From: Apilactobacillus waqarii
GTDB taxonomy: Bacteria; Bacillota; Bacilli; Lactobacillales; Lactobacillaceae
Assembly: GCF_019061205.1 (NCBI RefSeq)
Contig: NZ_JAHQYH010000001.1
Location: 124,001-188,000 of the forward strand
Length of the DNA stretch: 64,000 nt
Reading direction: 5' to 3'
The translations under genes and the position numbers were made by a program. The notes under the pieces are model-generated. The model searched no databases and had not been told where the DNA came from. It saw only the letters and a list, made by a program, of their open reading frames with translations. Every line of letters starts with the position of its first letter. Position 1 is the first letter of the stretch. Below, piece after piece: positions 56,459 to 64,000 of the stretch.

Positions 56459-56851
56459 TGGTGTATGTTCTGAGTAATCGCGGTCAACTTATGTTGGCTG
56501 AGGAAAGTCCACTCTCGCACAAGCTGCGATGCTTGTAGTGTTCGTGCTCGGTGAAAAAATAAGCCGGGGGACTACAATTTGTAGTAATGGCGAAGAAACG
56601 AGCTAAGGTTTTGCTATGCTTTAGTACTTCTGAAAGTGCCACAGTGACGATACAGGATTGGAAACGATACTGGTGGAACGCGGTAAACCCCGCGAGCGGG
56701 AAACCCAAACTTTGGTAGGGGAGCTTCACACACGGAAATTGAACCAAGTGTGGGGGAGAAATTTATTTCTCAGATAGATGATTACTACTTTATATTTAAA
56801 GGCCTGACTTAAATATAAAGCACAAAACATGGCTTACAGGAATGTACACCA
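56459..56851 (+). ncRNA. rnpB: RNase P RNA, Bacillus type (class B)
   Basis: The catalytic RNA of ribonuclease P, which matures tRNA 5' ends. Conserved blocks are present: GAGGAAAGTCCACTCTCGCAC near the 5' end, then GGTAAACCCC, GCGAGCGGGAAACCCAAAC, and CAAAACATGGCTTACAGGA at the 3' end. The ends were placed by pairing TGGTGTATGTTCTG (56459 on) with CAGGAATGTACACCA (56837-56851), the P1 helix. It fills the 480-base gap between gpsB and the RlmL-like gene. Confidence 0.95.
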
Positions 56852-56861
56852 TTCAGGAAAA

Positions 56862-56890
56862 GGGTGGAAGTTTTCTTCCTCCCTTTTTTT
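56862..56890 (+). terminator. Rho-independent terminator of rnpB
   Basis: GGGTGGAAG-TTTT-CTTCCTCCC with one T-T mismatch and seven T. Confidence 0.88.
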
Positions 56891-56926
56891 ATTGAAAATA
56901 AATAATTCATAAAAAGGATGAATTAA

Positions 56927-58060
56927 ATGAAAACTTTTAAATTAATGGCCACTTGTGCCGCCGGAATTGAAGCTTTAGTTGGTAGAGAACTTCGTGATTT
57001 AGGTTATGAAGTTCAAGTCGAAAACGGAAGAGTTAGATTTGAAGGAACAATTGAAGATATTATCAATACCAATCTTTGGTTAAGAACCGCCGATCGTGTT
57101 GAAATTATTGTTGGTGAATTTGAAGCCAAGACTTTTGAAGATTTATTCCAAAACGTTAAAGCACTTCCATGGGACGAATTGTTACCAATGGATGCTCAAT
57201 TTCCAATGAATGGACGTTCACACAACTCTGCATTACACAGTGTTCCAGACGTTCAAGCAATCGCTAAAAAGGCGGTAGTAAATAAGTTAAATGAAACATA
57301 TCATCGTCGTACAAGACTTCCAGAAACCGGTCAACTTTACAAGCTTGAAACTAGAATTAATAAAGACCATGTAATGGTTACCCTAGATACAACTGGTGAA
57401 AGTTTATTCAAACGTGGTTACCGTGTTGCCAAAGGTCCTGCTCCTATCAAGGAAAATATGGCTGCAGCATTAATCATGTTAACTAGTTGGTACCCAGATA
57501 TGCCTTTCTTAGATCCAATGTGTGGTTCTGGAACTATTCCAATTGAAGCAGCAATGATTGCAAGAAACATTGCACCTGGTTTTAACCGTGAATTCTCATG
57601 TGAAAAATGGGATTGGATAGATGAAGACGTCGTTGAAGATGTTCGAAACAAAGCTGATGAAAAAGCTGACTACGACAAAGAACTTGATATCATGGCATCT
57701 GATGTAGATGGAAATATGATTGATATTGCCAAAGTAAATGCTCAAGAAGTTGGATTACTTCACGATATTCAATTTAAGCAATTGTCTGTTCTTGACTTCA
57801 AGACTGACAAGATTAATGGTGTGGTTGTTTCAAACCCACCATATGGTGAACGTTTAAGTGATAAACAAGAAGTTCGTAAGCTATACAAGGGCTTAGGACG
57901 CGTATTTAAACCAATGACTAGTTGGTCTAAGTACTTCCTTACATCAGATTTGGAATTTGATAAGTTCTACGGACAAGCTCCAACTAAAACTCGTAAACTA
58001 TACAACGGTTACTTAAGAACCGATTATTTCCAATTCTGGGGTAAAAAGATTAGAAAATAA
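56927..58060 (+). CDS. ypsC: THUMP-domain class I methyltransferase (RlmL/YpsC family)
   Basis: Probable 23S rRNA guanine-N2 methyltransferase. An N-terminal ferredoxin-like/THUMP region (about 1-160) precedes the SAM domain with FLDPMCGSGTIPIEAAMIAR and the N-methyltransferase motif VVSNPPYGERL. Length 377 is typical; the larger E. coli RlmL has a second methyltransferase domain that is absent here. It follows rnpB as in Bacillus. Confidence 0.9.
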   Translation: MKTFKLMATCAAGIEALVGRELRDLGYEVQVENGRVRFEGTIEDIINTNLWLRTADRVEIIVGEFEAKTFEDLFQNVKALPWDELLPMDAQFPMNGRSHNSALHSVPDVQAIAKKAVVNKLNETYHRRTRLPETGQLYKLETRINKDHVMVTLDTTGESLFKRGYRVAKGPAPIKENMAAALIMLTSWYPDMPFLDPMCGSGTIPIEAAMIARNIAPGFNREFSCEKWDWIDEDVVEDVRNKADEKADYDKELDIMASDVDGNMIDIAKVNAQEVGLLHDIQFKQLSVLDFKTDKINGVVVSNPPYGERLSDKQEVRKLYKGLGRVFKPMTSWSKYFLTSDLEFDKFYGQAPTKTRKLYNGYLRTDYFQFWGKKIRK

Positions 58061-58072
58061 AGGGTGTATATA

Positions 58073-59197
58073 TTGACCAAGAAAATAGCGATTATTGGTG
58101 GCGGAATTGTCGGATCAACGGCAGCTTATTTCTTAAGCCAACTAGATTCTGGTAATGATTTTGAAGTAACCATGTTTGATGATGGTAACGGTCAAGCCAC
58201 AAAGGCAGCTGCAGGTATCATCTCACCATGGTTATCAAAGAGAAGAAATAACAAATGGTATAACCTAGCCCGTGACGGGGCAACATTGTTAAGACAAATA
58301 TCTAAGCAATCCAAAATGCCTGAAAGCATTTATGACCAATGCGGTACCATCATTACGCGTGAAGATTCTGAAAAGCTAAAAGAACTTTATCAATTAGCTG
58401 AAGAACGTCGTGATGAGACTGATACAATTGGTGAAATTAAGGAATTAACTGCAGATGAGGTAATGAGATTTGTTCCGATTATCGATAATTCATATCCTGG
58501 TGTATTCGTTTCAGGTGGTGCTAGATTGAATGGTGATAAATACGCCAGTCATTTGACTAAGATTGCTAAGAAAAAGAATTTAACAATAATTAAGCAAGCT
58601 GTATCAATTAATGAAGATGGTAATGTTAAATTAGATGGACAAGTCCTAGAATTCGATAATATCATCTTAGCAACTGGTGCTTGGACAAAGGATATTTTAA
58701 AAGAACTTCCTTTAGATGTTGATGTTAGACCACAAAAGGGACAATTAATTGAATTATCTACCACTCAAATTTTTGGTGCTAAAGTTGATATGCCAGTTGT
58801 AATGCCTGAAGGGGAATCAGATTTCATCCCATTAGGTAATGGACGTTTAATTGTGGGAGCTAGTCATGAAAATGATAAGGGGTTCGATTTATCTGCCGAT
58901 GCGGATATTATTGATGAACTATTAAATAGTGCTCATAGTATATCTAATCAAATTAATGCCGAAAACTTAATTAGAGTAAAGATTGGTACCAGAGCATATA
59001 CCTCAGATTTCGCGCCATTCTTTGGATGCATCCCTGGATATGAAAAAATCCTAGTCGGCAGTGGACTAGGATCATCTGGTTTAACAACTGGACCTTTAGT
59101 GGGTAAGATTTTAGCAGAAATGATTGCTGATAAAGTGGATTACGATATCGATGAATATCGCAAACCAATTGAAAATTATATTAAATTAGTAAAATAA
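58073..59197 (+). CDS. FAD-dependent oxidoreductase of the DAO/DadA family
   Basis: Flavin enzyme resembling D-amino-acid dehydrogenases and glycine oxidase; the substrate is unknown. The N-terminal dinucleotide fold is KIAIIGGGIVGSTAAYFL; ATKAAAGIISPW and the C-terminal GSGLGSSGLTTGP match the family. TTG 58073 follows AAAGGGTG by 6 bases; an upstream in-frame start at 58064 lies within the ribosome site. 374 residues. Its 3' end overlaps the convergent RNase HI-like gene by 12 bases. Confidence 0.85.
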   Translation: MTKKIAIIGGGIVGSTAAYFLSQLDSGNDFEVTMFDDGNGQATKAAAGIISPWLSKRRNNKWYNLARDGATLLRQISKQSKMPESIYDQCGTIITREDSEKLKELYQLAEERRDETDTIGEIKELTADEVMRFVPIIDNSYPGVFVSGGARLNGDKYASHLTKIAKKKNLTIIKQAVSINEDGNVKLDGQVLEFDNIILATGAWTKDILKELPLDVDVRPQKGQLIELSTTQIFGAKVDMPVVMPEGESDFIPLGNGRLIVGASHENDKGFDLSADADIIDELLNSAHSISNQINAENLIRVKIGTRAYTSDFAPFFGCIPGYEKILVGSGLGSSGLTTGPLVGKILAEMIADKVDYDIDEYRKPIENYIKLVK

Positions 59198-59575
59198 GTG
59201 AAGGGCCTGTGTCGCAAGATTATGGGCACCTTCATTTTTTGTATCTGGAATCCAATTATTGATTACCATGCTGTACTTAGCTTGTTCTTCTAAGATTTGA
59301 TTAACATATTCTTGATAGTGTTTAGCATATTGCTTTTCTAAACTTTCATGAACAATTTTACTGTCAGTATAATAAACAATAATCGAGTCCTTATTAGTTA
59401 ATGGTGAAATCGCCTTAAAGCCAAGTAGACAGGCTTCAAACTCTGCTTCATGATTATCTTTTGAAGTTAATTTAAGTTTTTCTTGGTATTGTTCACTATC
59501 ATGAACAATTAAAATTCCACAAGAACTGTTCCCAGAATTGTTCATTGTGGCCGCATCAGTGTATAATTTAAACAT
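59186..59575 (-). CDS. RNase HI-like protein (YpdQ type)
   Basis: 129-residue protein of the reverse-transcriptase-like/RNase H fold. Three of four catalytic acids are in place: YTDAA, NHEAEFEA and YYTDSK. In the last motif (NEGAHNLATQAL) a His stands where classical RNase HI has Asp. Such variants are common in lactobacilli; whether it cuts RNA-DNA hybrids is uncertain. It converges on the FAD oxidoreductase and is divergent from the EbsA-like gene. Confidence 0.82.
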   Translation of the reverse strand: MFKLYTDAATMNNSGNSSCGILIVHDSEQYQEKLKLTSKDNHEAEFEACLLGFKAISPLTNKDSIIVYYTDSKIVHESLEKQYAKHYQEYVNQILEEQAKYSMVINNWIPDTKNEGAHNLATQALHLFY

Positions 59576-59606
59576 AATCTAATTCTCCAAAGGAAGGTTT
59601 TACTTA

Positions 59607-59990
59607 ATGATAACCCAAAAACGAACATTTTTATACCAGCCAGAACCTTTGTATACAGTAATTACCTGGGCTTGGACATTTGCTCTTCTATTTATTGGAA
59701 TTATTTTTTGGCTTGAAGTAACAGTGATTCAATGGATTACAATTTTTTTCTTTTTAGTATTCTTCTTATTTGCGATTTTTCAAATTATTTTTAGAAGAAT
59801 TACCATTGAAGATGATAAAATAACAGTAAGTAAGCTAATGAATCCAAAATGGTTGGAAGCAAATATTAGCGATATTGATGACGTTAGATTCACTAAGCAT
59901 ACCGCAGACATTGAAGTTAATAAAAAGCACTACAGATTGTTATTGCCTGTCAATTCAATAATTGAGCTAAGCAACTTACTTAAAAAATAA
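59607..59990 (+). CDS. EbsA-like membrane protein
   Basis: 127 residues with two adjacent hydrophobic segments (about 18-37 and 42-67, [19 protein letters not shown]) followed by a small cytoplasmic domain ([20 protein letters not shown]). This resembles the EbsA family of Lactobacillales, whose role is not well defined. The start is 31 bases from the divergent RNase HI-like start, so their promoters must overlap or lie within the neighbouring gene. Confidence 0.6.
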   Translation: MITQKRTFLYQPEPLYTVITWAWTFALLFIGIIFWLEVTVIQWITIFFFLVFFLFAIFQIIFRRITIEDDKITVSKLMNPKWLEANISDIDDVRFTKHTADIEVNKKHYRLLLPVNSIIELSNLLKK

Positions 59991-60018
59991 TTACATAATT
60001 CTAGGAGATGTTCTTACC

Positions 60019-61674
60019 ATGAAAACAGATATTGAAATTTCACAATCAGCTGAGTTAAAAAACATTAGCGAAATTGCATCAAGTTTAAATATAAGTGACG
60101 ATCAAATGGATCCTTATGGTAAATATAAATCGAAAATCAACTTACCATTTGCCGGTTCAAAAAACGGCAAACTGATTTTAGTAACATCAATTAATCCAAC
60201 CGCTGCTGGTGAAGGTAAAACCACTTTGACCATCGGTTTAGGTGACGCATTCCACAGAATTAATAAGTCTGTAGCAATTGCACTAAGAGAACCCTCACTT
60301 GGACCTGTTATGGGAATTAAGGGTGGTGCTACTGGTGGTGGATATGCTCAAGTAGCTCCAATGGAAGATATTAACCTATTCTTTACAGGTGATTTTCCTG
60401 CTATTGCCGAAGCACATGACACATTATCAGCATTAATTGATAATCACATTCATCATGGTAACAAGCTAAACATTGATCCTAGAACAATTACTTGGAAGAG
60501 AGTCGTTGACATTAACGACCGAGAATTAAGAAACGTAATCGTTGGATTGGGTGGACGCACATCTGGTGTCCCTCGTGAAGACGGCTTTGACATTACTGTC
60601 GCAAGTGAAATCATGGCAGTTCTATGTTTAAGTGAAGATTTAGACGACTTAAAAGAAAAATTAGGTAAAATCCTAATTGGATACAACTACGACAGACAAC
60701 CAGTTACTGTTAGTGATTTGGGTGTTACTGGTGCATTGGCACTACTATTAAAAGATGCAATCAAACCGAACTTAGTTCAAACACTAGAACATACTCCAGC
60801 ATTTATTCATGGTGGACCTTTTGCTAATATTGCTCACGGATGTAACAGTATTTTAGCTACTAAAGCAGCCATTCAACATGCTGATTACGCAATTACTGAA
60901 GCTGGTTTCGGTGCTGATTTAGGTGGAGAAAAGTTCCTAGACATTACATCTGAAAAGTTAGGCAAACGTCCAGACGCAATTGTTATCGTTGCAACTGTTA
61001 GAGCGTTAAAACTAAATGGTGGTGTTAACAAGAACGACCTAGATCAAGAAAACGTAGATGCATTGCTAAAGGGTGCTAAGAACTTAGGTAGACACATTGC
61101 TAACATGAAGCAATACAACAAACCAGTCGTAGTAGCTGTAAATGAATTTACTAGCGATACTGAAAAAGAAATTAATGCACTAAACGATTACATCAAAGAA
61201 CAAGGTGTAAAACCATTCAACACAACTGTATGGGAAAACGGTGGTGCAGGTGCTATTGAATTAGCTGAAGAATTAGTTGATGTATGTGACAACAATCAAG
61301 AATTCAAACCTCTATACAACAACGATGATGACTTCATGGACAAGTTAAACGCCATCGTTACTAAAATTTATGGTGGAAATGGTGTTGTTTTAAGTAATAA
61401 AGCTAAGACACAACTAAAGAAACTAGTTAAAAATGGTTGGGATAAATTACCAATCTGTGTAGCTAAGACTCAATACTCATTCACTGATAATGCTAAAGAG
61501 TTAGGAGCACCAGTTGACTTCTCAATTAATGTTTCTGACATTCAACCTAAACTAGGTGCCGGTTTCATCGTTGTATTAACCGGTAAGATTCTAACAATGC
61601 CTGGTTTACCATCACATCCTGCCGCATTAGACATGGATATTGATAATGATGGTAAGATTACCGGACTATTCTAA
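60019..61674 (+). CDS. fhs: Formate-tetrahydrofolate ligase
   Basis: ATP-dependent formation of 10-formyl-THF from formate. The nucleotide-binding [55 protein letters not shown] and NEFTSDT motifs are present. Length 551 is normal. It complements FolD at the other end of the window as a source of formyl groups for purines and Met-tRNA. Confidence 0.97.
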   Translation: MKTDIEISQSAELKNISEIASSLNISDDQMDPYGKYKSKINLPFAGSKNGKLILVTSINPTAAGEGKTTLTIGLGDAFHRINKSVAIALREPSLGPVMGIKGGATGGGYAQVAPMEDINLFFTGDFPAIAEAHDTLSALIDNHIHHGNKLNIDPRTITWKRVVDINDRELRNVIVGLGGRTSGVPREDGFDITVASEIMAVLCLSEDLDDLKEKLGKILIGYNYDRQPVTVSDLGVTGALALLLKDAIKPNLVQTLEHTPAFIHGGPFANIAHGCNSILATKAAIQHADYAITEAGFGADLGGEKFLDITSEKLGKRPDAIVIVATVRALKLNGGVNKNDLDQENVDALLKGAKNLGRHIANMKQYNKPVVVAVNEFTSDTEKEINALNDYIKEQGVKPFNTTVWENGGAGAIELAEELVDVCDNNQEFKPLYNNDDDFMDKLNAIVTKIYGGNGVVLSNKAKTQLKKLVKNGWDKLPICVAKTQYSFTDNAKELGAPVDFSINVSDIQPKLGAGFIVVLTGKILTMPGLPSHPAALDMDIDNDGKITGLF

Positions 61675-61686
61675 AGGAGTTTTTCA

Positions 61687-62139
61687 ATGCCAATTGTATA
61701 TATTTTAATTAGCCTATGTGCTCTTGTTGGAATTGATCAAGCAATTAAAATTTGGATTTCTGCAAATATTTCAGAAACATCCAGTACAACAATCATCCCT
61801 GGTGTATTATCAATTACCAATCTGCATAATAGCGGTGCTGCTTGGAGTATCTTGGAAGGTCAACAATGGTTATTTTCCATTATTACCTTAGTAGCAGTCG
61901 TAGCGATTGTTTATTTTATGATAAAATTAAAGGGTAGAAAGCTTTATTTAACAAGTACAACAATTTTATTAGCTGGAATTTTAGGTAACTTCATTAACCG
62001 TTTCTTACAAGGATATGTAGTTGATATGTTCCAAGTTGATTTTATTAATTTCCCAGTGTTTAACTTTGCAGATATCTGCATTACATTCGGAATTATCTTG
62101 TTATTTTTTGCAATTTTAAGAGATGGTGATTTAGATTAA
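61687..62139 (+). CDS. lspA: Lipoprotein signal peptidase
   Basis: Membrane aspartyl peptidase that removes signal peptides from prolipoproteins. Four transmembrane segments are predicted (150 residues). The catalytic aspartates in GYVVDMF and FNFADI are present, as is NSGAAWS. The motif usually written GNxxDR reads GNFINR here, an Asp to Asn change. Its last codons contain the apparent start of rluD. Confidence 0.92.
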   Translation: MPIVYILISLCALVGIDQAIKIWISANISETSSTTIIPGVLSITNLHNSGAAWSILEGQQWLFSIITLVAVVAIVYFMIKLKGRKLYLTSTTILLAGILGNFINRFLQGYVVDMFQVDFINFPVFNFADICITFGIILLFFAILRDGDLD

Positions 62140-63052
62140 AGATACAGTAACTTATACAGTCACAAAGGGGAGTGTTCGACTAGATAAATCATTAACTGAT
62201 AACGTTGATGATTTAAGTCGTTCAAGAGCCAAGAGTTTGATTGAAGACGGATTAGTCTTGGTAGATGGACAAAAGAAAAAGGCAAAATACGATGTTAAAG
62301 ACGGTGAAGTAATTCAGGTAACCATTCCTGAACCAGAAACAATGAACGTGGAACCTGAAAACATCGACATTGATATTGTATATGAGGATGACGATGTAAT
62401 TGTCGTTAACAAGCCGCAAGGAATGGTTGTTCATCCTTCTCCAGGGCATCCTGATCATACATTAGTGAATGCATTGCTTTATCATTCACCACTTTCAACA
62501 ATTAATGGAACCTACAGACCAGGAATCGTTCACAGAATTGATAAAGATACATCTGGTCTATTAATGGTTGCTAAGAACAATTATGCTCATGAATCTTTAT
62601 CCAAACAATTAAAGGATAAATCAAACATTCGTGAGTATATTGCGTTAGTACATGGAAATATCAAAGAAAATAGCGGTGTAATTAACGCCCCAATTGGTAG
62701 ATCTAAAAAAGACCGTAAAAAACAGGCAATCGTGGATGATGGAAAGAATGCCGTTACTCATTTTAAGGTTCTAGAACGCTTTGGTGGAGAATACACACTT
62801 GTTTCATGTGTTTTAGAAACAGGTCGTACTCATCAAATTAGAGTTCATATGAAGTATATTGGGCATCCACTTGCTGGAGATCCATTATATGGACCAAAGA
62901 ATACCTTAAAGGGTAATGGACAATTCTTACATGCTAAGAAATTAGGATTCGTTCATCCAAAAACAAATGAACAAATGATTTTTGAAACACCATTGCCAGA
63001 AATTTTCGAACAAACAATTACTAAATTAAGAAATAAGTACAATCAAAAATAG
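62135..63052 (+). CDS. rluD: RluD-family 23S rRNA pseudouridine synthase with apparent ATT start codon
   Basis: Makes pseudouridines in 23S rRNA. An N-terminal S4 domain ([26 protein letters not shown]) and catalytic [15 protein letters not shown] are intact. The S4 domain is encoded upstream of the first canonical start codon (TTG 62237). In this frame a TAG lies at 62132 and the next codon, ATT 62135, is the only sensible initiation point: it gives KDTVTYTV as the following residues, a total of 305, and overlaps the lspA stop in the manner of a coupled gene. GGTGAT at 62125-62130 may serve as ribosome site. Confidence 0.85.
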   Translation: MKDTVTYTVTKGSVRLDKSLTDNVDDLSRSRAKSLIEDGLVLVDGQKKKAKYDVKDGEVIQVTIPEPETMNVEPENIDIDIVYEDDDVIVVNKPQGMVVHPSPGHPDHTLVNALLYHSPLSTINGTYRPGIVHRIDKDTSGLLMVAKNNYAHESLSKQLKDKSNIREYIALVHGNIKENSGVINAPIGRSKKDRKKQAIVDDGKNAVTHFKVLERFGGEYTLVSCVLETGRTHQIRVHMKYIGHPLAGDPLYGPKNTLKGNGQFLHAKKLGFVHPKTNEQMIFETPLPEIFEQTITKLRNKYNQK

Positions 63053-63063
63053 GAGGATTTGTA

Positions 63064-63591
63064 ATGAGTAAAGTCGTTGTTGATAAAATGGCCATGCAAA
63101 GAGCGTTAACTCGTATTACTTACGAAATTATCGAAAAAAATAAAGGGGTAAACAACCTAGTATTAGTTGGTATTAAGACTCGTGGTATTTACCTTGCAAA
63201 ACGCATTGCTAACCGTTTACAAAAACTTGAAAACAAAGAAGTTCCTGTAGTTGGAATCGACGTTACAAAGTATCGCGATGATATTCAACACACTGACAAC
63301 GAACCAGCAGTTCTTTCTGATGAAGCTGTATCATTAAAGGACAAAAACATTATTTTAGTTGATGATGTTTTATTTACTGGTAGAACTATTAACGCTGCTT
63401 TATCAGCAATTGCTGAATTAGGTCGTCCAAAGAACATCAGATTAGCTGTATTAGTTGATCGTGGACACCGTGAATTACCAATTAGAGCTGACTTTGTTGG
63501 TAAGAATATTCCAACTTCAAAACAAGAAATCATCAATGTTCAAGTTGATGAAATCGATGATCAAGATTCTGTTGAAATTGATGAAAAGTAA
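63064..63591 (+). CDS. pyrR: PyrR, pyrimidine regulatory protein/uracil phosphoribosyltransferase
   Basis: RNA-binding attenuation protein that senses UMP; it also has uracil phosphoribosyltransferase activity. The PRPP loop [18 protein letters not shown] and [16 protein letters not shown] are typical. 175 residues. It is 11 bases after rluD with a GGAGG site and 33 bases before carA. Confidence 0.95.
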   Translation: MSKVVVDKMAMQRALTRITYEIIEKNKGVNNLVLVGIKTRGIYLAKRIANRLQKLENKEVPVVGIDVTKYRDDIQHTDNEPAVLSDEAVSLKDKNIILVDDVLFTGRTINAALSAIAELGRPKNIRLAVLVDRGHRELPIRADFVGKNIPTSKQEIINVQVDEIDDQDSVEIDEK

Positions 63592-63624
63592 CTCTTAAAT
63601 AAAATATTTAAGGAGATTGTTGTT

Positions 63625-64000
63625 ATGACCACTAGATATTTAATATTAGAAGATGGAACTTCATATAAAGGTAAGGCCTTCGGAGCTGAAGCAACCACAA
63701 CTGGAGAAATTATTGTAAATTCTAATATGTTAGGCTATCAAGAAGTTATAACAAATCAAATTTACCATAATCAAATCATTGTGTTTACACAGCCATCTAT
63801 TGGTAATACTGGAATTAATCACAAGAGCTTTGAAGCGATTGTAACTAATTCTAAAGGAGTAGTTGTCAAGGAATACTCCAATATTTCTACCAATAGATTA
63901 GGAAACTTAAACTTAGATTTATTTTTAAAGCAACATAACATTCCTGGTATTGCGGGAATTGATACTAGAGAATTAACACGTCGCTTAAATCGAAAACAAA
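63625..64000 (+). CDS. carA: Carbamoyl-phosphate synthase small subunit (3' partial)
   Basis: Glutaminase subunit of carbamoyl-phosphate synthase, feeding pyrimidine synthesis. The first 125 residues are present and begin MTTRYLILEDGTSYKGKAFG; NSNMLGYQEVITN and IAGIDTRELTRRLN follow. The catalytic cysteine region lies beyond the window. ATG 63625 follows AAGGAG (63610-63615). Its place after pyrR suggests pyrimidine rather than arginine control. Confidence 0.94.
   Translation, partial: MTTRYLILEDGTSYKGKAFGAEATTTGEIIVNSNMLGYQEVITNQIYHNQIIVFTQPSIGNTGINHKSFEAIVTNSKGVVVKEYSNISTNRLGNLNLDLFLKQHNIPGIAGIDTRELTRRLNRKQ

Noticed and set aside
56484-56747. Minus-strand 87-codon open frame
   Set aside because: It lies inside RNase P RNA, whose conserved blocks and P1 pairing explain the region.
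62132-62237. rluD as a truncated gene starting at TTG 62237
   Set aside because: This would remove most of the S4 domain, which is fully conserved in the upstream frame, and no ribosome site precedes the TTG.

Overview
The window is a continuous piece of chromosome from a low-GC Gram-positive bacterium of the Lactobacillales, most likely family Lactobacillaceae. The evidence is AT-rich coding sequence, strong GGAGG ribosome binding sites, Bacillus-type gene order (gmk-rpoZ-coaBC-priA-fmt-rsmB-prpC-prkC-rsgA-rpe-thiN; plsX-acpP-rnc-smc-ftsY-ylxM-ffh; rpsP-khpA-rimM-trmD-rplS; recU-pbp1A; gpsB-rnpB), a mevalonate pathway instead of MEP genes, and a C69 dipeptidase. Several genes that sit in these blocks in Bacillus subtilis are missing (dxs, ahrC/argR, def, rlmN, sdaAB/AA, fapR, fabD/G, aspB, asnS, nth), which suggests a streamlined, possibly insect- or plant-associated heterofermentative lactobacillus. 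The genus is an inference and was not tested.

Layout. 1-6.5 kb: folate (folD), exonuclease VII (xseAB), prenyl synthase (ispA), rRNA methylation (tlyA), recombination (recN), gmk-rpoZ. 6.5-17.4 kb: CoA synthesis, replication restart, initiator formylation, rRNA methylation, a PP2C phosphatase / PASTA kinase pair, ribosome GTPase rsgA, rpe and thiN. 17.4-33.4 kb: rpmB (minus strand), asp23, a FakA-like kinase, recG, plsX-acpP, rnc-smc-ftsY-ylxM-ffh, then an accessory trio (MoxR-like AAA ATPase, VWA protein, small unknown protein) inserted before rpsP. 33.5-35.9 kb: ribosomal protein and RNA-modification genes. 36-44 kb: a more variable stretch with dipeptidase, tautomerase, glycerol kinase, HAD phosphatase, a second rRNA methyltransferase and two zinc-ribbon membrane proteins. 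44.1-48.2 kb: the mevalonate operon (mvaK1-mvaD-mvaK2-fni, minus strand). 48.3-59.2 kb: a DinG-like protein, ypmB, dnaD, pbp1A and recU (minus), ypsA, gpsB, RNase P RNA, an RlmL-like methyltransferase and a FAD oxidoreductase. 59.2-64 kb: RNase HI-like protein, EbsA-like protein, fhs, lspA, rluD, pyrR and the start of carA.

The most notable observations are these. (1) Two genes, ypsA and rluD, have complete conserved N-termini but no ATG/GTG/TTG in the right place; their reading frames and ribosome binding sites point to ATC and ATT as start codons. (2) The DinG homologue keeps its exonuclease domain but its Walker A, DEAH and QxxGR helicase motifs are all degraded. (3) A MoxR/VWA trio sits directly behind the ffh terminator. 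(4) Glycerol kinase has alanine at position 232, where HPr phosphorylates a histidine in enterococcal enzymes. No CRISPR array, insertion sequence, prophage or tRNA gene was recognised.
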